Shown: piece after piece, positions 8,868-18,068 of the stretch | Position numbering within the stretch: the stretch's first letter is position 1 | Layout of the letters: every line of letters begins with the position of its first letter | From: Diprion similis | Lineage: Eukaryota; Arthropoda; Insecta; Hymenoptera; Diprionidae | Length of the DNA stretch: 64,000 nucleotides | Reading direction: 5' to 3' | Assembly: GCF_021155765.1 (NCBI RefSeq) | Contig: NC_060106.1 | Span: 1,123,501 to 1,187,500 of the forward strand | Position numbers and translations under genes: made by a program | The notes under the pieces: model-generated | Seen by the model: only the letters and a program-made list of their open reading frames with translations | Database searches by the model: none | Told to the model about the DNA's origin: nothing

Positions 8868-11856
8868 ATGTCGAGTGCTCATTGCTTAGTAATGTCAAGT
8901 CATCAGAGTGATTTTGTAAATGCTGATGTACTGGATCCAGATGACCCAGAAACGTCTGTAACTGAAAACCGAGACGTAGACAAAAATGAGCACAGCACAC
9001 GTTCTAGTCGTACGACTCGTACGATACCCATTGTATTGGATGGCAAATTCTTCAAGATTATTAAACAGAAAGACGAAAACGTGCAAGCAGAATGTACGCA
9101 GTGCAAACGCACGATCAAGGGTCGATTTGGTGCGACGACGAATTTTTTAAACCATCTCAAGGTAAAGATTGAAAACTGGACATTATATCATCTGTATATA
9201 GCCACAAATTGGCACAAATATCCATATTTGTAGGTTAGATTTTAGTATGAGACCTATCGAGATCACTGTGGGTATAAACATATAAATATAAATATCAAAA
9301 CATAATTAATGGATAAAATTCTCATAGGTGAAAGGTCATTCCATAGAGGAATATTTGAAGTACAAAAGTACACAGGAAAAGAACCCATTGAAGAGGCTCA
9401 GAGATGATAATAATACTATGAATACTCAAGTATCAAAAAAACCAAAACAGAATATACTACCCAACGCCTTCTCACGTAATAGTCAAAACACAGCGGACGA
9501 ACTAATCACATCATTTGTTGTTGAGACGATGTCTCCAATGTCTATTGTAGAACACGAAGCATTCAAAAAACTCATATCTGGTAAATATAACTATTAACTT
9601 TTAAGCCTGAAATGCTTATGATACCATGATATATCAGGTCTCATGTCTGTATAGCTCTGGTCGATATATTTGCATTTTGCGACCTTCTATAAGTTGTCCT
9701 GAATGTATTGGTTACTTTTATTCTAATTTTACTGAAGATGAAGTCTTTAAATATTACAGGCATCCATAAGCTGCAAAATCCTATCTCGGTAATGACAAGG
9801 AAAACACTCCATACGAAAATTGACAGGATGAATACCGATATCATGAAAATTCTGTTATCGACGTTAGAGTCGATTGAGTACGTATGTACTACAGCCGACA
9901 TTTGGTCATCATCAAAGCGCAGTTTTCTTGGGGTCACTGTACACTGGGTAATTTTCGTGCTGACTGTTTACTTTGAATGATATTCGGAATTTGCGATTTT
10001 TTCGGTGAACGCGTTAATTTTAGTGCCAACAATCATCATTAGGCGGCAGAGCTTAAAAAATATACAGCCTTACTATTTTTTAGCATACCGGTTGTCTTGA
10101 ATTGTCGTTCTTTTTTCTTCTAAGAAATATGTTCACTTGTCAACAATGATGATCAGATGAAGAATCGTAAAAAAATTTATAGACTTGAGAGTTATCTTCA
10201 AAAAACGTGACCAAAATTATTTACACAGACTAGTCAAATAATTACATAAATGATTAAAACATGGTTTAGAAAAATCATTTTTGTTAGCATTGATTCACAA
10301 TAACTCTGCGGCCCCTCAACTTTTCATACTTTTTTCATCCATGAAAGTAATTATTTCGACATGAAAAACGATAATTAAAAGAAAAAGCTCGCAAACGTTG
10401 AGAAAAAATGAGAAAAATCAATCAAAATAAACAATTATTAATTTTGTATTATGCCTATAAAACTTGAGAGTTGATTAATTCTTTGCAGATAGATGACACT
10501 TTCGAAAGACAGAGCGCCGCCTTAGCCTGCCGCAGATTCAAGGGTACTCATTCCTACGACAAAATCGCAGAATTACTCCACGATATACATAGTGAATTTA
10601 AACTTGATTCAAAAAAAATTGTTAAAACTACAACTGACAATGCGTCAAACATGGTAAAAGCTTTCAACATGTACAGTCAGCATGAAAACTCAAACAATCT
10701 TGAGGAAGACGATAATGATGACGAAGACGAAAACGAAATCCTGTTCACTGGAATTGGTCAAGATAATTTTACCAACGACAGTAACGACCTAGTACTACCA
10801 GAACATCAACGATGTGCAAGTCACACTCTTAACCTGATCGCTGCTGTAGATATCAAAGCAGCGTTAAAACCATCCTCTGGTAGTTCCGTTTATAATAGAG
10901 TTCATCACTCTGCGTTTGGAAAATGTTCTTCTCTATGGACTCTCACATCAAGATCTCCGAAAGCAGCAGAGACGTACAAAGATATAACTAAAAAATCCCC
11001 CAGTTCGCCGTGTCCAACTCGATGGAATTCGACATACGATTGTCTCTGCGATTTAATGAAAGTTAAGGATTTCCTTGGAGAAGTATGCCATGCATTGGAA
11101 CGTCCAAAATTCAAAGAGACTGACTTTGAATTCATGGCGGAATATATTGAGTGTATGCAACCCATCGCCCAAGCCTTGGATAGACTGCAAGGGCAAAAGA
11201 ATTGTTTTTATGGCGAACTATTACCGATCTTACTGCAAGTACGAAAAGCCCTTTTGAAGTTGCAGCTGCGTCATTTGAAGTACTGTTCACGTTTAGTGGA
11301 AGTCCTTCTAGGAAGTTTGGAGACGAGATTCCACGATTTTTATTCGTTTTCGTCCCAAACCAATGATGCAATACTAGCATCTGTGAGCCATCCTTTCTTT
11401 AAACTTCGATGGGTGCCAAAAGAGAAAAGAAACGATGTAAAAGATCTCCTTTTGAACGAAGTCGAATCTTTGTACAGCAGGAATGATTCCAAAAAGGTCA
11501 ATGACAAGAATGACACGACCGGATACAGTGACAGCAGTCAAAGTTTCTTTTTGTTTGAAGAAGGAACGTCCTCAGATGAAAGTAGTTTGAATGTTTCCAC
11601 CAAAAACAGTGTCCAACTACAATGTTTGCAATACATACAAAACGGTGACACGTCGTTGGATTCTTTGAATCACTATCCAGCAATAAAAGCCCTGTTTTTC
11701 AAATACAATACGGCACTACCCTCGTCCGCACCAGTCGAGCGCTTGTTCTCGTATGGTGGCATGGTGATGAGGCCGAGTAGGCGAAGCATGGACGATGCTA
11801 CGTTTGAGTCACAATTACTTGTGAAGGCAAATATGTCATTAAAAAAAAGAAAGTGA
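8868..11856 (+). CDS. hAT transposase, four exons, about 700 residues
   Basis: Exons by consensus splice sites: 8868-9161 (donor gtaaag), 9328-9580, 9760-9947 and 10489-11856. Phases agree and the joined frame has no stop. Exon 1 carries a BED-type zinc finger (CTQCKRTIKGRFGATTNFLNHL). Exon 3 holds the first catalytic Asp region (TTADIWSS). Exon 4 contains TTTDNASNM, the CASHTLNL block, PTRWNSTYD, and the C-terminal hAT dimerisation domain (YPAIKALFFKYN, APVERLFSYGG). It ends in a basic KKRK that may aid nuclear entry. The enzyme cuts and re-inserts the element. The start ATG at 8868 is the first in frame; the frame upstream has only a GTG. Confidence 0.88.
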
Positions 11857-12050
11857 TTGTGAGGTTCGATGTAAATATCTATTATCTAAGATCTGCGATG
11901 TCATTAATAAATATAATTTTCAGAAAAGCATTTGCATTTTGTAATTCATTTGAAATACGTATTTTACATTTTGCATTTCAAATATATTCTCGAAACCATT
12001 TTCCATTTTCTATTTTAAATAGATTAGAAATACCATTTTACCCAGCCCTG

Positions 12051-12077
12051 ATGCTTACGAATCTTGACACTCTCCAT
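12051..12077 (-). pseudogene. Polinton A gene X, N-terminal nine codons stranded by hAT
   Basis: On the minus strand ATG at 12077 opens a short frame that runs to the right copy of the hAT duplication (12051-12058) and lines up in phase with gene X at 8386. It follows the ATPase gene (stop at 12120) by about 40 bp. The duplicated 8 bases code for part of the gene. Confidence 0.82.
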
Positions 12078-12119
12078 GTTGCCGACTTGATCGTCACAAT
12101 TGAACTGTGTGAGTTTGCG

Positions 12120-12821
12120 TTAGTTTATGCTTATAAAGCAGTCAAACCCCTTCCTGTATCTTCCCTCGTTGATTTCACTATCCTTGTCAATTACGACAAA
12201 ACTGTATTTACCGTCATTCCAGCATGCCGAGCATAAGTCCTTAAATTGTTGATATGTCATTTCGGTGTTCACATAACCGTTGTAGATACGTTTCAGATTC
12301 GTTTCATCTTGTCGAAACAGCACCAATAAGTTTGCATTATCACGCACTAGGTGTTTCAGAATACGTGCATACGTTTGACCAAGATAAAAGCAATCGACGT
12401 CGCGATGCCTGCCCATGCTGAAGTAAGCTCTGATATTATCTTGCTTCTCACACGCCACATCGTCAAAAATCATAACAGAGTTAGTGTGGGCCTCTACTGG
12501 TTTGACAACCTGATCGTTTTCACCAGACGGAGAATAGCCCACACCCTGCACGGATTCCAGTAACTTTTCCAAAAATTGATATTTCGGTTGAATGAGGGAT
12601 TTTGAATAAACGTAGACATTTTCGAATCTCAATCCGTTGCCATGGGTGATTAGTGAGAGGAGAGCGTTCGTTTTACCACAATTCGATGGGCCGCAAAAAA
12701 TTACCCTCACGGTATTTGGTAGTAATTTTCCATGACGTTTCTCTTTCCTCTTCCTCCACCGACGAACCATTTTGTCGAAATTTGCAACAGGTAGTTTCTC
12801 AGTCTGATCTTGAAATCTCAT
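12120..12821 (-). CDS. Polinton A genome-packaging ATPase (A32/FtsK-HerA type)
   Basis: A complete 233-residue ATPase. Walker A is FCGPSNCGKTN (about residues 42-52), and Walker B is SVMIFDDVA (about residue 115). Then GRHRDVDCFYLGQTYARI and RDNANLLVLFRQDE, the sensor-like blocks shared by all three copies. It pumps element DNA into capsids. It is divergent from the PLA2 gene, with 82 bp between the two starts, and gene X follows on the same strand. The basic patch RRWRKRKEKR near the N-terminus is specific to this copy. Length matches the copies in B (230) and C (234). Confidence 0.92.
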   Translation of the reverse strand: MRFQDQTEKLPVANFDKMVRRWRKRKEKRHGKLLPNTVRVIFCGPSNCGKTNALLSLITHGNGLRFENVYVYSKSLIQPKYQFLEKLLESVQGVGYSPSGENDQVVKPVEAHTNSVMIFDDVACEKQDNIRAYFSMGRHRDVDCFYLGQTYARILKHLVRDNANLLVLFRQDETNLKRIYNGYVNTEMTYQQFKDLCSACWNDGKYSFVVIDKDSEINEGRYRKGFDCFISIN

Positions 12822-12903
12822 GATGCTCGGTTAACGCGACAACGAGAACCAAGATGACCGCATATAAATTCATCCTTTTACAGAACTCGCGTTAGTTGCG
12901 ACT
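12822..12903. promoter_or_regulatory. Shared divergent promoter of ATPase and PLA2 genes
   Basis: The 82-bp gap holds TATAAAT at 12863 and TTAGT with its A at 12894, 31 bp apart, which places a start site about 10 bases before the PLA2 ATG. The TATA box is nearly palindromic and reads TTTATATG on the other strand, so it may also serve the ATPase. No clear initiator is seen on that side. Confidence 0.65.
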
Positions 12904-13734
12904 ATGAAGACGTGCACACGCAAGAGACGCGGTGGTGGTTTGCTAAACAAAATCATCAATCATCTCCCAGTTGAATTGCACGTGCCTGGGTATCAGTACT
13001 GCGGACCTGGAACAAAATTGGTCAAGAGGTTGGCACGCGGTGATCCGGGTATCAATTCATTGGACGCTGCATGTAAAGATCACGACATTGCATATGCAAG
13101 GAATCGAGACATCGCTGCGAGAAATCTGGCCGACAAAGTGCTTGCCGAGAAGGCGTGGAATCGTGTTTTAGCCAAGGACGCTAGTGTGGGTGAAAAAGCT
13201 GTCGCGTGGGGAGTCACCAACACCATGAAAGCTGAATTTAAACTCGGTATGGGTTTAACAAGGAAGCTGTCGAAACTTGGAGCCGGTGCGAAGTCACAGA
13301 AAAACCCCTCAACGGGTGGGAAGACTAAACAGCAGAAGAGGACAATAAATCTTAAATCTATCATTAGGGCGGCAAAGGCCTCCATGCGATCAGGTCATAA
13401 AGCTGTCGAGTCTGCGTTGGCCGGTGCCCGTGCGGCTGCGCGTGAGGCAGGGAAGAATGTTCGTGTGCCTCGTGTTATACCCGTGCCCGAAAAAATTGGC
13501 GGCATCCTACCCCTCCTTATTCCAATTTTGGCTGGTCTAAGCGCAACGGGAGCTCTAGCAGGTGGTGCTGCAGGCATAGCTAAAGCGGTCAACGAGGCTA
13601 GCGCCAACAAACATCAGTTGAGTGAGACCAAACGACACAATGCAACAATGGAGGCGATTGCGTTGGGCAAGGGATTATACCTGAGACCGTACCGCAGTGG
13701 CATGGGTCTGTACTTACAACCGGCAAAAAACTAA
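12904..13734 (+). CDS. Polinton A virion protein with parvovirus-like phospholipase A2 domain
   Basis: 276 residues. Residues about 20-70 carry the PLA2 signature: Ca-binding loop YCGPGT and catalytic DAACKDHDIAY, the arrangement of parvovirus VP1 unique regions. After a basic middle comes a hydrophobic segment (GILPLLIPILAGLSATGALAGGAAGIAKAV, about residues 198-228) and a Gly-rich tail, like minor core or cement proteins of adenovirus relatives. I infer a capsid-internal protein that helps the particle breach endosomal membranes. The gene ends in the heptamer A AAA AAC followed directly by TAA; the protease frame is -1. First ATG after the promoter is used as the start. Confidence 0.88.
   Translation: MKTCTRKRRGGGLLNKIINHLPVELHVPGYQYCGPGTKLVKRLARGDPGINSLDAACKDHDIAYARNRDIAARNLADKVLAEKAWNRVLAKDASVGEKAVAWGVTNTMKAEFKLGMGLTRKLSKLGAGAKSQKNPSTGGKTKQQKRTINLKSIIRAAKASMRSGHKAVESALAGARAAAREAGKNVRVPRVIPVPEKIGGILPLLIPILAGLSATGALAGGAAGIAKAVNEASANKHQLSETKRHNATMEAIALGKGLYLRPYRSGMGLYLQPAKN
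13725..13731 (+). promoter_or_regulatory. Putative -1 ribosomal frameshift heptamer A AAA AAC
   Basis: AAAAAAC lies in the zero frame as GCA AAA AAC, with the PLA2 stop TAA right after it. A -1 slip would carry ribosomes into the protease frame, which has no stop between here and the protease end. The same heptamer in the same register, also before TAA, occurs in element C (57591-57585). I see no obvious downstream stem by eye. Confidence 0.55.
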
Positions 13735-14096
13735 TAAAGTTACCACGCCGAGCACTCACCAACGTTGATTTACACAAATATGCTCAAGATATGAGAATTC
13801 CACATTTTCGCGGCGTTTTCATGCGGAATGGTCTACCACCATCAGGACCGAAGAAGCGAGAATCCGCAATTATTAATCTTGATGATAAGAACGGCCCCGG
13901 GACACATTGGGTTGCATATAAGAAAAACGGTGATCACGTTGTGTATTTCGATAGTTTTGGTGATTTGCAACCACCTAGGGATTTGATGAACTGTCTCGGT
14001 GCTGGTAGCGTAAAATACAATCATAAGAGGTATCAGGAATACGATACTGTGATTTGTGGTCACTTGTGCCTCAAATTTCTCAGCGGGCAGCTATAA
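13731..14096 (+). CDS. Polinton A adenain-like cysteine protease
   Basis: C5-type maturation protease. The catalytic set is visible: His in GTHWVAYKK, Asp in VVYFDSFGD and Cys in CGHLCLKFL. It cleaves virion precursor proteins during assembly. The first in-frame ATG is at 13791, but the block LPRRALTNVDL..YA just upstream is conserved with element C (LPRRALTNWDL..YA), so the real N-terminus starts earlier and has no AUG. The likely route is -1 frameshifting from the PLA2 gene. The 3' end overlaps the penton promoter (TATAAAA at 14092). Confidence 0.82.
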   Translation, partial: LIKLPRRALTNVDLHKYAQDMRIPHFRGVFMRNGLPPSGPKKRESAIINLDDKNGPGTHWVAYKKNGDHVVYFDSFGDLQPPRDLMNCLGAGSVKYNHKRYQEYDTVICGHLCLKFLSGQL

Positions 14097-14127
14097 AAAG
14101 AGCGGTGTCACATTGGCGAGCATCAGT
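14092..14127 (+). promoter_or_regulatory. Core promoter of penton gene A (TATA plus TCAGT)
   Basis: TATAAAAAG at 14092 and TCAGT with its A at 14125, 33 bp apart. This is the arthropod TATA/initiator arrangement. The predicted start site is only four bases before the first ATG (14129). Confidence 0.7.
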
Positions 14128-14128
14128 C

Positions 14129-14830
14129 ATGATGGAATCATTGTCGTTAACACGGTCGGGCACCTCATCCCTGCTGGAGGCTCAATACTTTCCCCCAATC
14201 GAGTTATCGTCGACGAAAAACTATGTTCTCGGACTCGTCGAGTTCATGACATTCAATTCAATACCCAATATTCAAGAGAAGTGTAATAAATTTTACCTGG
14301 AGCGAGCGGACAACAGCCGGGCAGTCATTACGATACCCACAGGCAGCTACGAAATTGAAGATGTTCGAAGTTTTCTGCACAAGGAACTACCTTCCGACAT
14401 CTCCCTCAGTCTGCAGGCTAACAACAACGAGCTGTACAGTGAAGTTACGTGCAATCAAGTAGTAGACTTCAAACCCGAGGATTCCATTGGCCGATTATTG
14501 GGGTTTAAAGCGGTTGAGCTAGCACGGAACGTTACGCATAAGTCCGAATTGCCGGTAGCCATACTGAAAGTTAATACCATACGCGTTGAGTGCAACATAA
14601 CCACCGGGGCGTACATAAACGGACGTCAGGCTCACACGATTCACGAATTTTTCCCCACCGTCCCATCTGGATATAAGATTGTTGAAGTTCCCGCCAACAT
14701 CATTTACCTCCCAATCGCCGTACAGTCGATACAGAATATACAGCTGCGGATAGTCGATCAAGACGACGAGTTGGTTAATTTTCGCGGAGAGACGATAACT
14801 GTACGCTTACATGTAAAATCGGTGGAATAA
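14129..14830 (+). CDS. Polinton A minor capsid (penton-type) protein
   Basis: About 233 residues from the first of two tandem ATGs (14129, 14132). The start is chosen because element C begins at the matching place (MDDSLTLTISGTSS) and the promoter lies just upstream; the longer open frame from 14054 overlaps the protease and is not needed. Conserved blocks: AQYFPPIEL, YVLGLVEFMTFNSIPN, IPTGSYEIEDV, LGF, and the C-terminal HTIHEFFPTVPSGYKIVEVP..IIYLP. It should be the single-jelly-roll protein at the five-fold vertices. The major capsid gene follows on the same strand. Confidence 0.85.
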   Translation: MMESLSLTRSGTSSLLEAQYFPPIELSSTKNYVLGLVEFMTFNSIPNIQEKCNKFYLERADNSRAVITIPTGSYEIEDVRSFLHKELPSDISLSLQANNNELYSEVTCNQVVDFKPEDSIGRLLGFKAVELARNVTHKSELPVAILKVNTIRVECNITTGAYINGRQAHTIHEFFPTVPSGYKIVEVPANIIYLPIAVQSIQNIQLRIVDQDDELVNFRGETITVRLHVKSVE

Positions 14831-14868
14831 TGGGGATTGTATTTGAGACGAAAAAGTCAGGCAAAAGT

Positions 14869-14904
14869 TATAAAAGCGAGACGTCATGGCCAAATATCAT
14901 CAGT
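14869..14904 (+). promoter_or_regulatory. Core promoter of major capsid gene A
   Basis: TATAAAAG at 14869 and TCAGT with its A at 14902, again 33 bp apart. A leader of about 127 bases then runs to the capsid ATG at 15029; an ATG at 14885 lies between TATA and start site and would not be transcribed. Confidence 0.7.
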
Positions 14905-15028
14905 CGTCCGGCACCATTGACGAAGCTGACACCTCTGAACGCTCGGTTTCTCCAGAGTCTAGGTCTTCGATTACGTGGAAATTTTGGAAAATAAAAATTC
15001 GTGTTCGCTGCATCCTGTGCGTGTTACC

Positions 15029-16243
15029 ATGGAGATAATAATAAGAATACAGAAACCCGTAACATTCGACGAATCGATCGCACACTCTGAGGTTCACGCT
15101 CACCAGCCATTTGCATCATCGACCTTTGGGAATAACGATGAAATTCGAATTTCCGTTCAAAATCAGAACGAGTGCGTGCTACCGGAAAAAAGCTCCCTGC
15201 ACATTCACGGGAAAGTTACAAAAGAAGATTATTCCATGGTGGCCGCTACAAAATTGGTCAGCATGGCTGTTTGCCATATGTTTGAGGAAATTCGGTACGA
15301 GTTGAACGGTGTAGAAATTGATCGAAATAAAAATGTGGGCATCACCAGCATCATGAAGGCATACTTATCCCTCACCCCAGGGCAACAGCACGGCTTGGAG
15401 AACACCGGTTGGCTGAGCGTTGCCGATATCAACCTGGCCGATGGTGCTGGAAATTTTGATGTCGTTATACCGCTGCGTTATCTGCTGGGATTCGCCGAGG
15501 ATTATTGCGGAGTCGTCGTTAATGCCAAACATAAGTTGATTCTCACACGCACCAACACCGATTTAAATGCTGTACTTCAGACAAACACTACCGAGAAGTT
15601 TAAAATTACCCTCAAAAAAGTCGAGTGGCTGCTGCCCTACATCAAACTAGCCGACAAGCCGAAAATCCAGCTACTCAACTACATCGCCAAGGACTCGGCC
15701 ATTCCCATGAGTTTTCGTTCTTGGGAAACATACGTGTATCCGATGCTGCCATCAACGACGCGGCATGTCTGGGCGGTCAAGACATCGACACAGCTGGAGA
15801 AGCCTAGATACGTCATAATGGGATTCCAAACTGCAAGGAAAAACGAGGCATTGAAAAATGCTAGCGAATTCGATCATTGTAGAATAAGAGATGTGAAACT
15901 CTTTCTCAACTCACAGTGTTACCCCTATGGGAATTTGAATCTAGATATTTCCAATAATCAATACCCCATTCTGTACGATATGTATGTCCAGTTTCAAACA
16001 TCCTACTACAACAAGGAAGCCGAACCTCTGCTCTCGAAAAGTGAATTTATAAAACGCGCGCCTCTGATCGTCATCGATTGCTTAAAACAAAATGAATCGT
16101 TGAAAACCGGACCGGTGGACATCCGGCTGGAATTTGAAGCAAGCGTAGAATTTCCTCGAAACACCGCAGCCTACTGTATGATCTTGCACGATAGGGTCGT
16201 TGAGTACAGTCCGATTAGTGGCACGGTGAAGAAATTAGTATAA
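15029..16243 (+). CDS. Polinton A major capsid protein (double jelly roll)
   Basis: 404 residues from ATG 15029 (context ttaccATGG), the position conserved in element C; the frame is open further up to 14975 but that part is not conserved. Conserved blocks: VTFDESIAHSEVHAHQPFASSTF..NDEIRI, FEEIRYELNGVEIDRNKNVGITS, LLGFAEDYCGVVVNAKHKLILTR, VEWLLPYIKLAD, MSFRSWETYVYP, and the C-terminal RVVEYSPISGTVKKLV. This is the hexon-like shell protein expected of Polintons and adintoviruses. The frame is intact. AATAAAAAC near 16373 could serve as polyadenylation signal. Confidence 0.9.
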   Translation: MEIIIRIQKPVTFDESIAHSEVHAHQPFASSTFGNNDEIRISVQNQNECVLPEKSSLHIHGKVTKEDYSMVAATKLVSMAVCHMFEEIRYELNGVEIDRNKNVGITSIMKAYLSLTPGQQHGLENTGWLSVADINLADGAGNFDVVIPLRYLLGFAEDYCGVVVNAKHKLILTRTNTDLNAVLQTNTTEKFKITLKKVEWLLPYIKLADKPKIQLLNYIAKDSAIPMSFRSWETYVYPMLPSTTRHVWAVKTSTQLEKPRYVIMGFQTARKNEALKNASEFDHCRIRDVKLFLNSQCYPYGNLNLDISNNQYPILYDMYVQFQTSYYNKEAEPLLSKSEFIKRAPLIVIDCLKQNESLKTGPVDIRLEFEASVEFPRNTAAYCMILHDRVVEYSPISGTVKKLV

Positions 16244-16727
16244 GCCAATTGTTAGAGTAATATGTTAAATGTAAGAATGTAGAAAATAATATGTATAAGG
16301 TTAATTGTTGAAATTATTAATAATAGGATCAATTATTATATAGAAGCTGCAAAGCTAAATGTAATTGAGGATAAATAAAAACATCTGTTCAGTGTATCTA
16401 ATTGTTATTTTGAAATTGACTTGCTCCTCCCACCATCGTCCCGTAACCGTTTTTATGCACCGCCCCCGCTCTCCATCCTCCCGTAACCGACATCTGGCAT
16501 TTTTTAATAATTTTTGAAGAACCTTTTATGTGTTACAGATTTATTTCAACAGCTGCATCCGGCATTTATGATAAAATTTAGTATGTACAGATTTATTTAC
16601 ATTACCACCCACTGCATTCATTATCGGCATGAGCTGAAAGGCTGCATTTCCAGGAATTTTTCTCAAGTGGTCTAGCGTTATCTAACTTAGAGCTTCCCAC
16701 CGTCGAACAAGACCCGACAGGATTTTG
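16244..16727. other. Non-coding right flank of Polinton A
   Basis: AT-rich 3' region with AATAAA-like signals, then pyrimidine-rich sequence in which 'cccgtaaccg' occurs twice (about 16440 and 16482). The terminal repeat of element A is probably here, but its partner lies outside the window, so the boundary cannot be set. No gene seen. Confidence 0.4.
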
Positions 16728-16790
16728 CCCCCCCCCCCCCCCCCGCGGACCCCTCGCGCACCCCTCGCGGACCCCCCCCCCCCCCCGCGC
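16728..16790. repeat. C-rich low-complexity tract
   Basis: Two long C runs separated by 'gcggacccctcgcgcacccctcgcgga'. Open frames here on both strands are artefacts of composition. Confidence 0.85.
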
Positions 16791-17096
16791 GCGCCGCTGG
16801 AGCCGGCCCGGCCGGCCCGTAGCAATGGGGGGAACCCCCCCTCAAAACGCCGCCATTGTGTTCCAGAACTCTCATATCTTATCTACTTCCTCTCTTTAAA
16901 ACTTTTTTTGTGTACACCTTCAAACATTTTTTTATTACCCTCCACAGAACATTATGGTTCTGACCACGGAATTCTACACCACAACCCACCCACAAAGACC
17001 ATCGCGACCACCTCACGATGTGAATATTCTCAATCTTTAGCCCATGCAAGTCTTTTACCATGTTTTTTTGCGTAATGTAAGCTATTGTCGTTTTAG

Positions 17097-17471
17097 CCGA
17101 AACTGTAACATCAACAACCACCGCTTCCACAATCAGCACAGTGCCCAACGACACTGCCCCGATCATTAACGCAGCCGCCAAAACCGCCAGTAAGTCATAA
17201 TTATCCACTAGTCAGTGCAAAAAGTTATATGAAAAAATTTTGACACCGTACCAATCTTATTTTTTCAGAGTCAGTCGCAAAACCTTTCACCATCGACTGC
17301 TACTTTCAAACTCTCGCCATGATCAAAATCGACATGAAACTCAAGTTTATTATACGCTCATTACAAAAACTTACGAATCATTTTAATCTAGATTGTAACA
17401 ATTCAACAGAGGACCCGACATCACCCACTACGACGTTCGACGGATTGTTTTTACCGCTCAATAACTTGTAG
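17097..17471 (+). CDS. Possible spliced gene fragment, Thr-rich then helical
   Basis: An exon 17097-17189 (after ttttag, before donor gtaagt) codes for a Thr/Ser-rich stretch ending INAAAKTA. Exon 17269-17471 (after tttttcag) continues in phase with KSVAKPFTIDCYFQTLAMIKIDMKL, LQKLTNHFNL and ends FLPLNNL at TAG 17469-17471. AATAAA follows near 17486. An earlier exon may end near 17031. The layout resembles the middle of an insect orphan family (DUF4806-like), but the usual C-terminal domain is missing. It lies between Polintons A and B and may belong to either or to host sequence. Confidence 0.35.
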
Positions 17472-18033
17472 CCCGTGTGAAAAATTAATAAAAACTATAT
17501 AGTGTTACAATAATTCTTTATTTCGATGTGCAATATAGACATATACTGCTTGATATCATCAAATCCAAACTATCCTTACACAATCCGCAATTCTGCGGTT
17601 GATTTGGCCAACTTGATGCATCTTCAGCGCTGCTACAAGTCGGATGACGTATAAATGCCAATCCATCCTCTACCGGTGTATCATGAGCATCAGCACATCC
17701 TAGTCATAACAGCTGTTCATCAGTCTCGTACCTAGCAGTCACCAGGTAAACTCTCTTCATTCGCTTCGTAAGCGCAACGATTTCTACCGTTCTTACAAGC
17801 ACATGTCTGCTGCATCGCTCATCCTCGGACTCATAATTGCTCGTATTTTGTTCCACCATGATAACCTATCTAGCAGTATTTTTTCGCAACGACGTTCTTA
17901 TACCGTTCTATACCGCATTCGCTTAACCCTCGCCATTCCAAAGATCACCCATGTTAATACATTGTTAAGCAGTCAGCACTTATACAACGATTCTGCTACC
18001 GCTAGAAGGCTTTCCATCTACTCCTCACCACAA
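17472..18033. other. Non-coding left flank of Polinton B
   Basis: About 560 bases without a convincing gene. A TATAAATG box at about 17660 and a possible donor (CACCAG|gtaaac near 17744) hint at a decayed spliced gene, but no consistent frame could be followed. Confidence 0.35.
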
Positions 18034-18066
18034 TATAAAATGCCGCACTGCTATCTCGCATCCTCA
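18034..18066 (+). promoter_or_regulatory. Candidate core promoter of the small gene at 18069
   Basis: TATAAAATG at 18034 with an initiator-like TCACA (A at 18066) 32 bp downstream and the ATG three bases further on. The spacing matches the capsid-gene promoters. Confidence 0.45.
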
Positions 18067-18068
18067 CA

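Larger units (their letters stand above)
8395..12050 (+). mobile_element. Complete hAT transposon inside Polinton A gene X
   Basis: 3,656 bp with inverted ends that begin CAGGGCTGGGTAA (8395) and end with its complement TTACCCAGCCCTG less one variant base (12050), flanked by a perfect 8-bp duplication. Subterminal regions on both sides are dense in ATTTGAAAT/GCATTT motifs, probable transposase binding sites. One spliced transposase gene lies inside. Excising the element and one duplication copy restores the gene X frame at its N-terminus. Open exons and exact ends suggest a young and possibly still mobile copy. Confidence 0.95.

Noticed and set aside
14054-14128. The longer open start of penton A (MWSLVPQ...)
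   Set aside because: It overlaps the protease, lies upstream of the predicted start site and is not conserved in B or C.
16687-17075. Pro/Arg-rich and Gly-rich frames around the poly-C tract
   Set aside because: Produced by the C runs; only the downstream exons at 17097-17471 show splice signals.
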